Below are positions 11,412-21,836 of a stretch of DNA of 64,000 nt, in pieces. Both the position numbers and the translations under genes were made by a program. This DNA is from Usnea hakonensis (taxonomy: Eukaryota; Ascomycota; Lecanoromycetes; Lecanorales; Parmeliaceae). The stretch covers positions 62,001 through 126,000 of the forward strand of contig BLJB01000043.1 in the NCBI GenBank assembly GCA_013423325.1, read 5' to 3'. A model generated the notes under the pieces. It ran no database searches and was not told the DNA's origin. It saw nothing but the letters and a program-made list of their open reading frames with translations. How positions within the stretch are numbered: position 1 is the first letter of the stretch; each line of letters begins with the position of its first letter.

Positions 11412-14400
11412 TTGAAACGCCCATTGCAGTCTTTCTTTCCGTCGTTGAGTTTCGCCACCTTGAGCGAACGCCAGTCTTATGAGTCAAGGATGGCTGACTT
11501 GAAGCTCAAGCGCTTTGCTTCCCACTGGCAATCAACACCTGGGCGAGCTGTAGATCGTGACAGCCGCGAGCCTCAAAGCTCAGACCACCACTCCATCAAG
11601 TCGAGTAAGATGGAAAACTCACGGCGCTCCGGCCTGAGCATGTTCAACGGTCTCAAGGTTGGCCAAGCAGGGATGATTTGGGGACCTGACGGAATGTTGC
11701 TCGGCAGAGTTCAAGACGATGGCCTGATATCTCCAGAAGAGTTGGAAGGCTATCCTCTCAATGAGAGAGGGGAGGTACTCGACAAAGACGGACGAAAGGT
11801 GGCGCAGGCACTCGTGCATGAAATATTTGCGGATACGAGGCCTAGAGGTGCGCGAGAGCACTCTTTTTACAAGATCAGACCCGATGAGAACGGACGGTAC
11901 CACTGTCCGTACGCCACCTTGGAAGTCTGTGGGCACAGACCACAGAAGTTGAAGTCTAATTTCGAGTCAGTCATGCCTGAGGATCTTTCTACCTGCTCAT
12001 GCTGACCACCATTTCAGTGACCATCTAGACTCGCACTTGATGCCATACCGCTGCGACTTCGCCGAATGTGTAGACACATATTTCTCGTCTGTGGGCTGCT
12101 TGCTGCGTCACGAGGAAGAAGTCCACAGAATGCACGGACGCGGAGCCACAGGTCGCCCTGTCAGCAATTTTAATGAATCCGAGCCATTCGAGGGAAAGAA
12201 TACACTGCCGTTCTCTCAGAGATACTCAAATGGAGACACCGCCACCTACAGAATGCCTGGTCGCTCTAGGGACCCTTACCTGTCACCTTTTCCTGACAGT
12301 GACCATCTCCTAGACACTGAATCTAGAGACGAGGAGGATGCGTCTGGGTACTCAGGGGAAGCACATGTGCTGGCGAGTCCGGTCGCTGGATGTCTCGGGA
12401 TACCATCCTCAGAATCGAACGACAATGCTTGGAGGAAAGAGCCCGGTTCGTTCGACAGACACATCAAGTCCAAGCATACTGTTCCCGCGGAGAATCCCAG
12501 ACTTGTTACCGACCCCTCAAGAATTTATCCCGGACCATCGAAAGAGGGCAGCGAGAGAATCATGGTCGATATGGACTTTCTACAAAGGCTCGAGTCAAAA
12601 ATCAGCAACCTGCAATTCCGCGTTGAAGGGTGCGAGGCCACCCCTGGCTCTCCCACCAACTCTTCCATTTGTGACAGCGATGATTCTGTGGACTCGGTCT
12701 TTGATCTTGGCCGCAGGAGCCTTCCAGCAACTAGAATTTCACCTCGCTCTGACGACGATTTTCTTGTATATGAACCAGAAGTCAGGAAAGAACGGCGAGA
12801 TGCGTCGAGCGCGGAACCACCTAGCCTTGCGGTCGCACGCTGGAAGTGCTTGGGCGCGAATCAGAAGTTCGAGGCAGTAGATGAAGAAATGTCTTCGCGT
12901 GCTGCTCTCAAGGATTTGAACAAAAGGCCACTTTTGGCACTTATCGAAGACTACCAACCAAACAGCAGACTCTGGCGCAAGCGATTAGAGATTGCGTCCC
13001 CGGCGTTTCTCGAACTCCTCAAGGAAGTTTCATGTCATGACATTGGCGACAATGCCCTTCATGAGGGAGTTTTCTATATCGCAGAGCCCTTTATGGTTCT
13101 CTTCCTGAATCGTAAGCAGCTCACCGACTATGTTGACAATACTAATGAGTCCACCTTGGCCAAGGAACACGCAAAGTTCATCCTAGACTTCATGAAGTGC
13201 GAATTCAGCGATATCAGTAGAACTCTTGACAACTTCGAGTCGGTGACGCCTCCAAAACTAGTCAAATACTGCGATTTGTGGATGCTTTATCGACCTGGTA
13301 CAACAGTGTACAGCTGTGCGAATGGCGAGTGGGAGGCTTTCATTGTTGACTCGCTCGACGGTATGCAGGTGCGGAAACCGTCGCCAGATAATTGTCACGC
13401 TTTTACTCGACTTGATATCCGGGCATGGTCCATGGATTTTGATGGCGAGGTCTATGGCCGCGTTTGGTCCATTCATTGTGTCGCTCCTTTCGGCGGCGTC
13501 AAGGACATCAGCTCTCTGCCCCTAGTTCCAGAAAAGTTCTTGTTGGGTGGAGAGACCATCAAAGAATCGCTGCTGTCTCGTGGAAAGAAATTTTGTAGTT
13601 TGCAGGGACGGTACTGCCAACAGAGCGAGACGTCTTCTTCACAGTCTACTCGTGTGATGATAGACCACCTAACTTATCAGAAGCGCAATGGGTGGCTTAT
13701 CTCCGTCGACGGGAAGTATGGACCTTCCAGTGCGAAGAACCAAAGCTGGAAAGACAATAGATATAGCGATTGGGATACGAGTGGCGAGGCTTTTGACCGG
13801 CGAGCGCGACGTTATACATCCCCGCGTTCTCTTGTGCGCCACTTTGAAGATGAGTATTGCAGTAGAGACTACGAGCTCGATAGCGTCGACAAACTTGGCG
13901 ATACTCAAGCTGAACCTTGTCGAAGATATTCGACAGACCGTTCTCCGCATGTTATCGTCCGCAAGTTCAAAAAGTACGATCTGATCCGCCCCGATGCCGA
14001 AATGGACGAGCTCACCCTGATGCTTTATCCGCAACACGTGCGTGGCTTCTGTCTCCGGGACAAAATGTGGAGTAAGTGTAAACATCGCCCTATTTTCTTT
14101 GGATCTAACTTGAGATTAGGATTTCTCAATGTATCACAACTCGAGCCGGTGTCTTTCCAGGAAAATATATGGGACCGTCTGGTTCTCGACGAAGACTACA
14201 AAGACATCCTCGAGACTATGGCCTCATCTCACATCGAGAAAGTGGATGGACTGAGAAACTCAGCTGGCGGGAAGGGATTGAGTATTCTATTGCACGGCGA
14301 GCCAGGTGTAGGGAAAACACTCACTGCTGGTACGTACTTGGGCGGCTTTTCTAGCACTGTTCATTGCTGACGGCGCAAGAATCCATTGCGGAACACTTTG

Positions 14401-15062
14401 AAAAACCTTTCTTTCCTGTCACCTGCAGTGACATTGGCACCTCTCTGTCAAAATTGGACGAGAAGCTAGAAGAGATTTCCGATTACGCCCATAAATGGGG
14501 CGCCATCTTGCTGTTCGATGAAGCAGACGTCCTACTACAAGCTCGACGCGATTATGAATGCGCCAATCTCAAACGCAACGATCTAGTATCCAGCTTCTTA
14601 CGATTCATTGAATATCATCAAGGTATCGTTTTAATCGCCACCAACCGCGTCAGTAGATTCGATGACGCTCTCATACGACATATCGACATCACCGTCGGCC
14701 TGCCTCCTCTGGATCGTGGTCATAGAGTTGGAATTTGGTATAACCAAATCCAAGACTTGTTCGATGAAGGCGTCATCAATGCATCCCAATCTGCTGACCT
14801 GCGCGTGCATGCTCAACAGAATTGGAGCAAGAATGAGATTAATGGTCACCAGATAAAGAAGGCGATCAGCACCGCAAGGATCATGGCGGAGAAGAAGGGC
14901 AAAACTCTGGGGCAGAGGGAAGTTGAAACAATGCTGAAGCTATGTAGGGAGTTCGAAGAGCGCGTCGGCATCTTTGACGAGGGTAAACAGGAAAAGAAAG
15001 TAGCAGGCAATGAGAAAGGAAAAGAAGACTTGGAAGAGTTCGAGCAGGTGGAGAAGCCTTGA
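11412..15062 (+). CDS. C2H2 zinc-finger / DUF7025-like / AAA ATPase fusion protein
   Basis: Exons 11412-11965, 12018-14071, 14120-14329 and 14380-15062 give about 1166 residues. In order: a repeat-like segment near 75-130 (GMIWGPDGMLLGRV, LNERGEVLDKDGRKV) resembling DUF3659/LEA-type motifs; two C2H2-like units near 165-210 (HLDSHLMPYRCDF, LLRHEEEVH); a degenerate third (FDRHIKSKH); a long variable region; a DUF7025-like block near 600-690 (WMLYRPGTTVYS, RVWSIHCVAPFGG) with RGFCLRDKMW further on; then an AAA core with Walker A GEPGVGKT and Walker B LLFDEADVLL, followed by IATNRVSRFDDALIRHID. The AAA part should bind and hydrolyse ATP. The biological role of these filamentous-fungal ATPases is unknown. 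Translation may start instead at 11490 (MADLKLKRF), since a TATA-like box lies only about 10 bases before 11412. The 48-nt intron at 14072 is in frame and stop-free. Confidence 0.85.
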
Positions 15063-15416
15063 TGGTGAAGAGGATCGGTGTTTGGACCAGTTTTGGTTAC
15101 TCCAGGGTGGTATATCTGACGAAATTTACGGCCTTGATTCAAACCGACTATCTGACTTTAGTTCCCGCTGGCTCTTATTTTCTCTCACGGACTTTTGGAT
15201 TTGTACGAATGCTGTCCTCTTTCGCTCAAGGCACACGCTCGTTCTGACAGCAACGACCTCTCATGAAGGACGGTAGATCGATCGCAAGCGATTTCTCTTT
15301 TTTGGATCTCATTTGACCTTATCCTTTCCATATCTTTAATACGTCAGAGCCAGGGGCGGGGGGGGAGGGGATCCGCACACAACCTCAACCCCACACAAAA
15401 ACAAACCGACAATCTC

Positions 15417-16096
15417 ACCTCTCCCTCACCCCTCATCCTCCTCCTCCTCCTCCCCTTCCTCCACTCTCTCCCTTTCCTCCCCCTCCTCCCCCCTCCCTTC
15501 CTCCCAAACCCTCCCCCTCCTCCCCCTCGGCACATCAAACTGCTTCTCATCCCCTCCACCATCCCTCCTCCTCCCCCTCCCTCTCCCCACCTCTCTTTCT
15601 TCCCCTTCCTCCTCCTCCTCCACCACCCCACAAAGCCCCGGATTCGCCCACCGAAACCAGTCTTCCCGCCGTGCCGCAAAGCGCGCTTCTTGCGTTTTTT
15701 GACCAATGTGGATCGCTCTGTTGGGGGTGGGAAGGGGGGAGAGTGAGTTAGATGGCCGGGTTTTGTGCGTTGCTTTGGGGTGGATAAATGGGGTGGGGAA
15801 GGGAAGGAAGGAGGAGGAGAGTGGGGAGGAACAGCGCACTTTTGAAACTTGTCGAAGAAATCGGGGATCGAGGGCCCTGGGGATGGTCTTTGTTTTTGTT
15901 TGAACGGGGTCTGGGGTTTGGACGGTGATGTGGGAGGCGGAGACGGACTGCTCCTGCTTCTTGTACTTGTGCCGCTGCTGCTTGTCGTTGTTGGGATCGT
16001 GTTGGGCGCGGCGTCTAGGGATGAGGGAGGGTGGTGGTGAGGGAGTGAGGAAAAATAAGAGGAGGAGGAGGAGGATGAGGATGAGGGTGAGGGGCT
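15417..16096. repeat. Imperfect inverted repeat of CCT/AGG-rich arms
   Basis: The arm near 15417-15455 (CCCCTCATCCTCCTCCTCC core) and the arm near 16057-16096 (GGAGGAGGATGAGGATGAGG core) are close reverse complements, about 600 bases apart. They could form a foldback, although simple-sequence composition makes partial complementarity easier to obtain by chance. Confidence 0.45.
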
Positions 16097-16431
16097 TGCT
16101 TTGGATGGGCGTGGGCGAGGACGGTTGCGCCGAACGGGAAGGGGAAGGGGATGCCGGGGGGGGGAGGTGGATGTTGAGGACATTGGGATCTTGGGGGGGG
16201 GTTATTGGGGGGTGGATGGGTTGGTTGGTATCTAGGTAGGCTGATAGGCAAGTAGGTAGGTAGGGAGGAGGAGCGTTTTCTTTGGGGGGGGGCAACGGTT
16301 TGGGAGGTAGCTTTTGTTGTATGTACGGGGTTTTCTTTCTTTCTGGGGAAAAAGGGTTGGGGAGGGGGATATTTGGATGCGGGATTTTATATACATGCCA
16401 TGTGCGAGTTCCGGGTTTGGTTTGGGCGAGG

Positions 16432-16433
<2 letters not shown>

Positions 16434-16462
<29 letters not shown>

Positions 16463-16500
16463 TGGGGGTTTTTTTTTNNGGGGGGGGGGGGGGAAGGGGG
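16434..16500. repeat. Poly-G tract interrupted by a two-base assembly gap
   Basis: G-runs at 16434-16462 and 16480-16493 flank a T-run and two undetermined bases at 16478-16479. The real length is not determined by this assembly. Confidence 0.9.
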
Positions 16501-16899
16501 GTTTGTGTGTTTGTTTGTCCGTTTGTTCGGAGCTACGAGGGTTTTGAGGTTTGCTTGTTGTGGAGTGGACTTGATTCGCTTCGCTATCCTTTTCCCCGAA
16601 CCCTTCGGATTTCAAATTTTTCCGGGGGAGTCCCTGGGGTTACATACCGTGTTATGCTTAGGGTTGGTACCTTTGGTAGCTTGTTTTCTGCTCGTGTTTC
16701 TATTCATGCTACGTACGGTCTGTCGTTACTGGTTGGTGCATGGCGCAAACACCTTTTCTTGTTCTTCTTTCTTCTTCCCCCTTCCTTCCGGTTCCCGTTT
16801 TCGCTTACGTCCCGGATTGGGGCCGGGGGAGTTTTCGAGAGGTGGCGTTGGGGAGGTCTTGATTGGTTGGTTTTTATGAGGACGGGGTTTTTGAGGGCG

Positions 16900-16900
16900 T

Positions 16901-16970
<70 letters not shown>

Positions 16971-17017
16971 TGTGGGGGGGGGGGGGGGGGGGGGGGGGGG
17001 GATGGATGGATGGATGG
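16900..17017. repeat. Poly-G tracts followed by GATG repeats
   Basis: Near-continuous guanines at about 16900-17001, broken only by single T or TTT/TGT, then about four gatg units. The sequence could form G-quadruplexes. Length accuracy is doubtful. Confidence 0.85.
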
Positions 17018-17528
17018 GGTTATGGTGAGTGGAGAGAGGTGTCGTGCGTTGTGATGCGATGGGATGCGATGGGGAGGGGGTTTGGGGATGTTTCTTTCTT
17101 TTGCTCTTTCTTTCTTTCTTTCTATGGTGATGTAGGGCTGTGAGTGATAAGTGATGATTGGAGTGGAAAGGGATGGTATTGGGGATGGGAGAACATGGCT
17201 GTTTTGTCGTTCGGTGACGTTGAGATGTGGAGTAGAAACGAGATTGTGTGCTTGGAGTTGCGTTTGTTTTGGGGTGGAAATGGAGGTTCTAGTCGTAGGG
17301 TTCTGCGTTGAGGGACAAGCGGGACTGTGGAGTGGGATGGGCGGAAAAGATATCTAGGGTCTATCTAGCTCGGGAAAACTAATGTATCTAGTAAATTCAT
17401 GTCCTCTAGAATCAGGTCCTTCGTTCTCTGAAATCGTATATTTAATAATGAATGCAAGGGTTATTTAAAGGTAAAGAAGTTGGAACGAAAGACAGTGGAG
17501 TATAATTCAAAGTTTAGGTAAGTACACC

Positions 17529-18852
17529 CTAACCAATTGTAGTGGTCACTTCATAAGTAACGACATTAGAAGAAGGGCAGTCACCGAACCACATGGTCGT
17601 ATATTCAGGACTGTGGTTCGAACAACCACATTCCGTATACCCCTGACCCAGCGCATCGACCCCAGACCTGAATGACTTGTCAGCCACCACCGTTCTCAGA
17701 TTCCGCAATCTCACACTAGAAGCAAGTAACGTACTCGTAGCTGCAGCTCGCGGTAAAAGAAGAGGTATACGGAAATCCGCTACACGGGTTACTCGCCGGT
17801 GTTGGGTTTGCAGCGTTGTCGCTCAGCCATTTTTCGCAGTTGGGAACAATGTCGTAGAAAGAGGGCGTGTTGGTAATTGCGGAGACTTCGGCCCAAGGAC
17901 CGGCACTATACTCGCTGGGATTGCATAGTGGTATAGAGCTAGCTTGGACGATTTGGACGCTGGTGAGGGAGGGCATTTGCCATGAGTCTGCACAGGCGCA
18001 GCCCGTGAAGGACGCGCTCTGAAAGTCGAGGGTGGACCAGGGGAGGACAGCGCTGGGTCGTGGGTACCATAGTCAGCATGTTGTGCAAGGCGGTGGAGAT
18101 GGAGTTGTCTTTCGGGCAGGGGTTTCAGGGAAGCGGGAAGAGAGTGGGTTTACAAAGGAATGCAATTTGCGGCTGCAGTGAGGGAACCACAAGTTTGTTG
18201 CGGTTCGAGTGTGGTTGGTAAAGTGACTCCATTGCTAACGCAAGTGCTACCTGATCTGTAATTGTAATATGTTATCCAACCATTCGCTCGGCAGACTTTG
18301 GCGATGTCGTACGTACACAATCTTAAAGCTTGGTCCCGGCGTTATGGTTGAAGCGGGTGCTGACCCCGTCTGTTGCGCAACTCCCGACGTACCTGCCAGC
18401 GACGCACTGACGGCCTGCGTTGGAGTTGCACTCGAAGTTGGAGAGGCCGTAGAGCAGAGATCAGTATTAAAGACCACTGCACCACAAGTGCTGTCCAACT
18501 TTGACTCGACCACGATCTGGCAACCGGCTTCGCTGACTGCAGCGCCAGCAGTAGGACATACAGTAGCTCCAGAAGTTGCTGCATAGACATTGACAATGTC
18601 ATCAGTGGTTATAGTGCCGGAGACGGCATTGATAATGGGTTGTGTGCAGACGCAATACGGATTAGGACAAAAACGAGGATTGTATCTATCAGAGCTCAAA
18701 CGTAAGTTACTCATGGGTTTCCCGTGATAGCGTGAAGCTCACGCTGGGGTGCATGTCGCAAACGTCTGAATGGCCTGCCGTTTGTCTACAACGCCTGCGT
18801 GGGTGACAGAAGTCAAGATGGCGACAAGAAGAAGGCGTTGAAGAATATACAT
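17529..18852 (-). CDS. Secreted cysteine-rich protein, function unknown
   Basis: Five exons on the minus strand: 18852-18743, 18685-18317, 18255-18154, 18052-17735 and 17667-17529, joining in frame to about 345 residues. A signal peptide is clear at the start (MYILQRLLLVAILTSVTHA), followed by VVDKRQ, which could be a Kex2-like KR cleavage site. The mature protein is Cys-rich (CTPAYNPRFCPNPYCVC; CIPL; GCACADSWQ; CGCSNHSPEY). A Ser/Thr/Ala-rich linker, likely O-glycosylated, lies around residues 120-160. Paired cysteines suggest a disulphide-stabilised extracellular protein. No enzyme motif is seen, so it could be a cell-wall protein or an effector-like protein. The last intron uses a GTACGT donor and a TTCAG acceptor; without it the protein would end at 17716. 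Confidence 0.68.
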
Positions 18853-19506
18853 TTTTTTTTGCAAGCTTAAACGAAATGTAGAGAAGATGAGGATTGGCAG
18901 AAAACAGGGAAAACAATGCTCGAATTCAGAGTGACTGTGTGTGAAAAGAACGATAAAAACAACGAGACGAAAGTCGAAAGAGCCAGTACATATCTTCTGA
19001 AGGCTGACATTGGCCCAGTAGTCCTCTAATTTAACAACGAGCAACTATCAACGTTTTCATGCTTCGTATATATTGAAAAGGTCTATTTTCCAACATGTCT
19101 TGTTAACATGGCCGGCTATGCTACGGCCCGAGAGCAAGTTGGTGATGAATGTTGGTACAACATCTGGGATAGATTTGGTATCAGAGGACAGATATGCTAT
19201 GGACAGGACTTCGGTTCAACGGACCTTGCGAGTACATACCTATCTCATGCACGATAGAGATCTAGCCAGGCAAGGCTGCGAACCTTCCTCCCAAGGGCTG
19301 CGGCCTCAGGACTACGGGACTGTTCATGGCTTTTGCGACTGTTTGACGTGGAAAGCGTTTGAGATTTGTGCCCTAGCTCACAAGGAGACTCTCAATCACA
19401 GGGTAAACCATTATCAGGCGCTTTCGCGCAAGTCTTGTGTCCCTGGCAGACCTCAACAGATTCTTGTCATCTTGTTTCCTAGAGGCTGCACGGCAAGGAC
19501 GCCATC
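18853..19506. other. Intergenic region
   Basis: Probable promoter of the secreted protein on the minus strand (T/A-rich just upstream of 18852). A 154-residue plus-strand frame at 19073-19537 shows no recognisable family and overlaps the start of the next gene, so it is not annotated. Confidence 0.5.
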
Positions 19507-20920
19507 ATGTCTTTTGGCTACTCTATCGGCGATATAGTCTCCCTCGTACAACTAGCGTGGAAGACGGTTCAGAACTCGAAGAAAGCTTGTGGAGAGCATT
19601 ATGAATTCACTCGAGAGGCTTCGAGCCTTTACCTCGTTATCCAACATTTAGAAAAAGAAAGCTCCAAATCAAACAGTCCAATCAACTACCCCGGAGACAC
19701 GTACAAAGAAGAGCTACGGCGCATAGATGCTCGAAAGTACTTACAGGACTTAACGGAGGGTTGGAGAAATATTACACCCTGAGAAAAAAAGGCAGTAGAG
19801 CAAAGAAGCTGCTATAGGAGGTGGTGTTTGGCAACGGCGAGATGGCGGATATGAGATATCTAAGGGCGCAGATGATATACTATACTGCCTCCCTATCGCT
19901 ATTTGTGAATATGGTTTCTGTGGGCTCTATCGGCAGAGTAGAACAAAAAATGGAGAAGGCCGGGGAGACATCAAGGAATTGCGGATTACTATCAATAGGA
20001 TAACGGCACGTCTATCGTCGATGAGCAATCGTGAGGGTTCGATCCTCACAACCTACGAGGATAATGATAAAGCTGTTTGGAAGGAGTTTCGAAAGGAACT
20101 ATATCGGGAAGGGTTCTCAAGTTCTGTCATCGAAAAACACAAGCAAATCATCAAGGCATATATCAAAGAACTTGCTGATCGAGGACTACTTGATGATGAG
20201 ACCTCTCAAACATTTACTGATAACAGATCGAGCACAGGATGTAGAGAAGTGGAACCTTCCAGTGGTGCCAAGTCAAGCTCCATGTCTACCTCTCAGCTAT
20301 CTCCTCGACCGGAGTCTGTCGATCAATATTTCTTCCGATCTGGAGCCTCAAAATCCTCCACCAATGCCAGCCCAAGTTTGACTGATGATGAGTATCCGCA
20401 CAACCTCGGGGACACATTAGAAGATACTGATATAGAAGAAGAACTTCCCAGTGGTGCCGAGCCAAGCTTCTCGTCAAAGTTTCAGCTATCTCCTCAACGG
20501 GAATCTGGCAATCAATATTCCTTCCGATCTGAAACCTCAAAATCCTCCATCAATGCCAACCCAAGGCTACTTGAGACAGTGGAGAATGCTATTCGCCGCT
20601 TGATTATGCCGGAATTGGAGACTTTGGAGCAAGAGCAGAAGGTCCAGCAAAGCCGCCAAGAGTTTGACCGGGGTCGAAGTTCCGACTCGCCTTTTGAGCG
20701 TGGATCAGAGCGTGCTATATCTGTAGAGACTCTTACACCTAGTGAAGAGAAGTCCTTGCGAAAAAGAATCAAGGGGCATCGTTCGAAAGATGCTGCTGCT
20801 GGAGCTACCGTGGGAGGCATCCTTACCGCTGCGGCTTTAAACCGCCACAACATGAGGCACAAGAGCAAAGGGAGTACGAGAGTCTCGCAAGCCTTTCAGG
20901 AGGCCGAAGGTGGTTCTTAA
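19507..20920 (+). pseudogene. Broken gene of the fungal MSFGYSVGD-type signalling-like family
   Basis: The start reads MSFGYSIGDIVSLVQLAWK, a familiar N-terminus of large fungal proteins that often lie beside NACHT/ankyrin or STAND genes. The conserved continuation is still readable but in three frames. The first frame ends at 19782. Near 19765 the homologous reading moves to a second frame (KYYTLRKKG), which meets a TAG at 19815-19817 inside the segment that continues EVVFGNGEMADMRYLRAQ. Around 19965 a two-base insertion-like change moves the reading to a third frame (RITARLSSMSNREGS...DKAVWKEFRKEL), open from 19979 to 20920. The 3' part is therefore intact for about 313 residues and could still be expressed alone. 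The tail contains duplicated modules. Single sequencing errors cannot explain all three lesions easily. Confidence 0.7.
20249..20580 (+). repeat. In-frame tandem duplication, 189-bp period
   Basis: Two diverged copies (about 20249-20391 and 20438-20580) encode PSSGAKSSSMSTSQLSPRPE and PSGAEPSFSSKFQLSPQRE, each followed by NQYSFRSETSKSS-like text. The offset is 189 bases, exactly 63 codons, so the frame was kept. Both lie in the 3' open part of the broken gene. Confidence 0.8.
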
Positions 20921-21125
20921 TACTGATGGGCACCGACTGATATTCCTCTCTTCGGCCAACGCGCCTTCTGAGCGTGGCTTAGAGCGTGATATGTCCAAGA
21001 GGGCTTTTGTTCGTGCCGAAGAAGAACTCTCTCTCTGGAGAACGAAGCAAAGAGTATCGTTTGAAAGACGCTGGCACTGGAGCTACCGTGGGAAGTATTC
21101 ATCCGTTGCGGCTTTGAACCATCTC
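20690..21125 (+). repeat. Second duplicated module, downstream copy decayed
   Basis: The end of the open frame (20690-20853, FERGSERAISVETLTPSEEK...AAAGATVGGI) is repeated at about 20963-21125, starting ccttctgagcgtgg and including ggagctaccgtggga and gttgcggctttgaacc. The downstream copy contains stops in the matching frame and lies after the stop codon at 20918-20920. Confidence 0.75.
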
Positions 21126-21560
21126 GACCTGTACGACCCAATAGATCACCACTCTCACCGGCTCGTCCTGTCCGCGACTTCCATGGTTGTTCTAGAGATC
21201 AAAACATGTGTGCCTGATATCCCACTCTTTTAATCCTCGAGCGCGTGTTTACGGCAGAATGACCTACTCGGGATGGACACGCCGTTTTTGATACCGACTG
21301 TTGAAAAGTCTTGCTTCTTGTTTCTCCTCAAGATAAGACCACATCGAGTTCTCGCGTATTGGATGATGATGACGAGCTCCACAACTTCGGAACACGCTTG
21401 GCTCATACCTAGGATATCATGTTTTCTCCGTCTCTGCTCTACTCGGCCTCGAGTCCAAATCAACAAAAATCTAATAGACATCCTCTTACGAAACTTCCAC
21501 ATATCTATATTATAATCTCCCACACCACCGCACGCAACATAAAAAAAAAATCAGCAAACA

Positions 21561-21836
21561 ATGACCCTTCTTCCAATGACCTTGAATCCCCCACCCTCTA
21601 GCTCAAGCCCTCCCTCCACCTTTCAACACCCATCACCCCAGTCGTCCGAAAGCTCCACTCTGACATTCATAGATAACCCATACAACCCATATCGATTTCC
21701 AATACGATGCTCAGAAAAGAAAAGAAAAAAAGATAATCAGACATCCACAAAGTACAAAATTCCGGTCGTCCGCCGTGAATCCATCCTCCAGAGCGAACCT
21801 TTTCCCCGAAGAATCACGTTCCCAGTAACTCCCTAA
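21561..21836 (+). CDS. Small hypothetical protein, doubtful
   Basis: A 91-residue single-exon frame starting in a good context (caaacaATGAC). It is Pro/Ser-rich at first (LNPPPSSSSPPSTFQHP) and basic later (SEKKRKKDNQ). It has no signal peptide, domain or relative that I recognise. An A-rich leader precedes it. It could equally be chance open sequence. Confidence 0.22.
   Translation: MTLLPMTLNPPPSSSSPPSTFQHPSPQSSESSTLTFIDNPYNPYRFPIRCSEKKRKKDNQTSTKYKIPVVRRESILQSEPFPRRITFPVTP

Larger units (their letters stand above)
15063..17528. other. Non-coding island with strong C-then-G strand bias
   Basis: From about 15340 to 15655 the top strand is almost pure pyrimidine (CCT-rich). From about 15715 to 17130 it is G-rich with G-homopolymers. 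Long open frames here are low-complexity Pro/Ser- or Gly-rich readings of the skewed sequence and lack gene-like composition, so none is annotated. The first 250 bases are the 3' flank of the ATPase gene, and the last 300 are ordinary AT-richer sequence. Confidence 0.7.

Noticed and set aside
15344..16295. Two overlapping 280-290-residue minus-strand frames rich in Pro, Ser, Arg and Gly
   Set aside because: They are readings of CCT/GGA-skewed DNA in several frames at once; no start context, domain or stable composition.
16282..17054. 248-residue Gly-rich plus-strand frame
   Set aside because: Runs through poly-G tracts and an assembly gap; the Gly runs are homopolymer artefacts.
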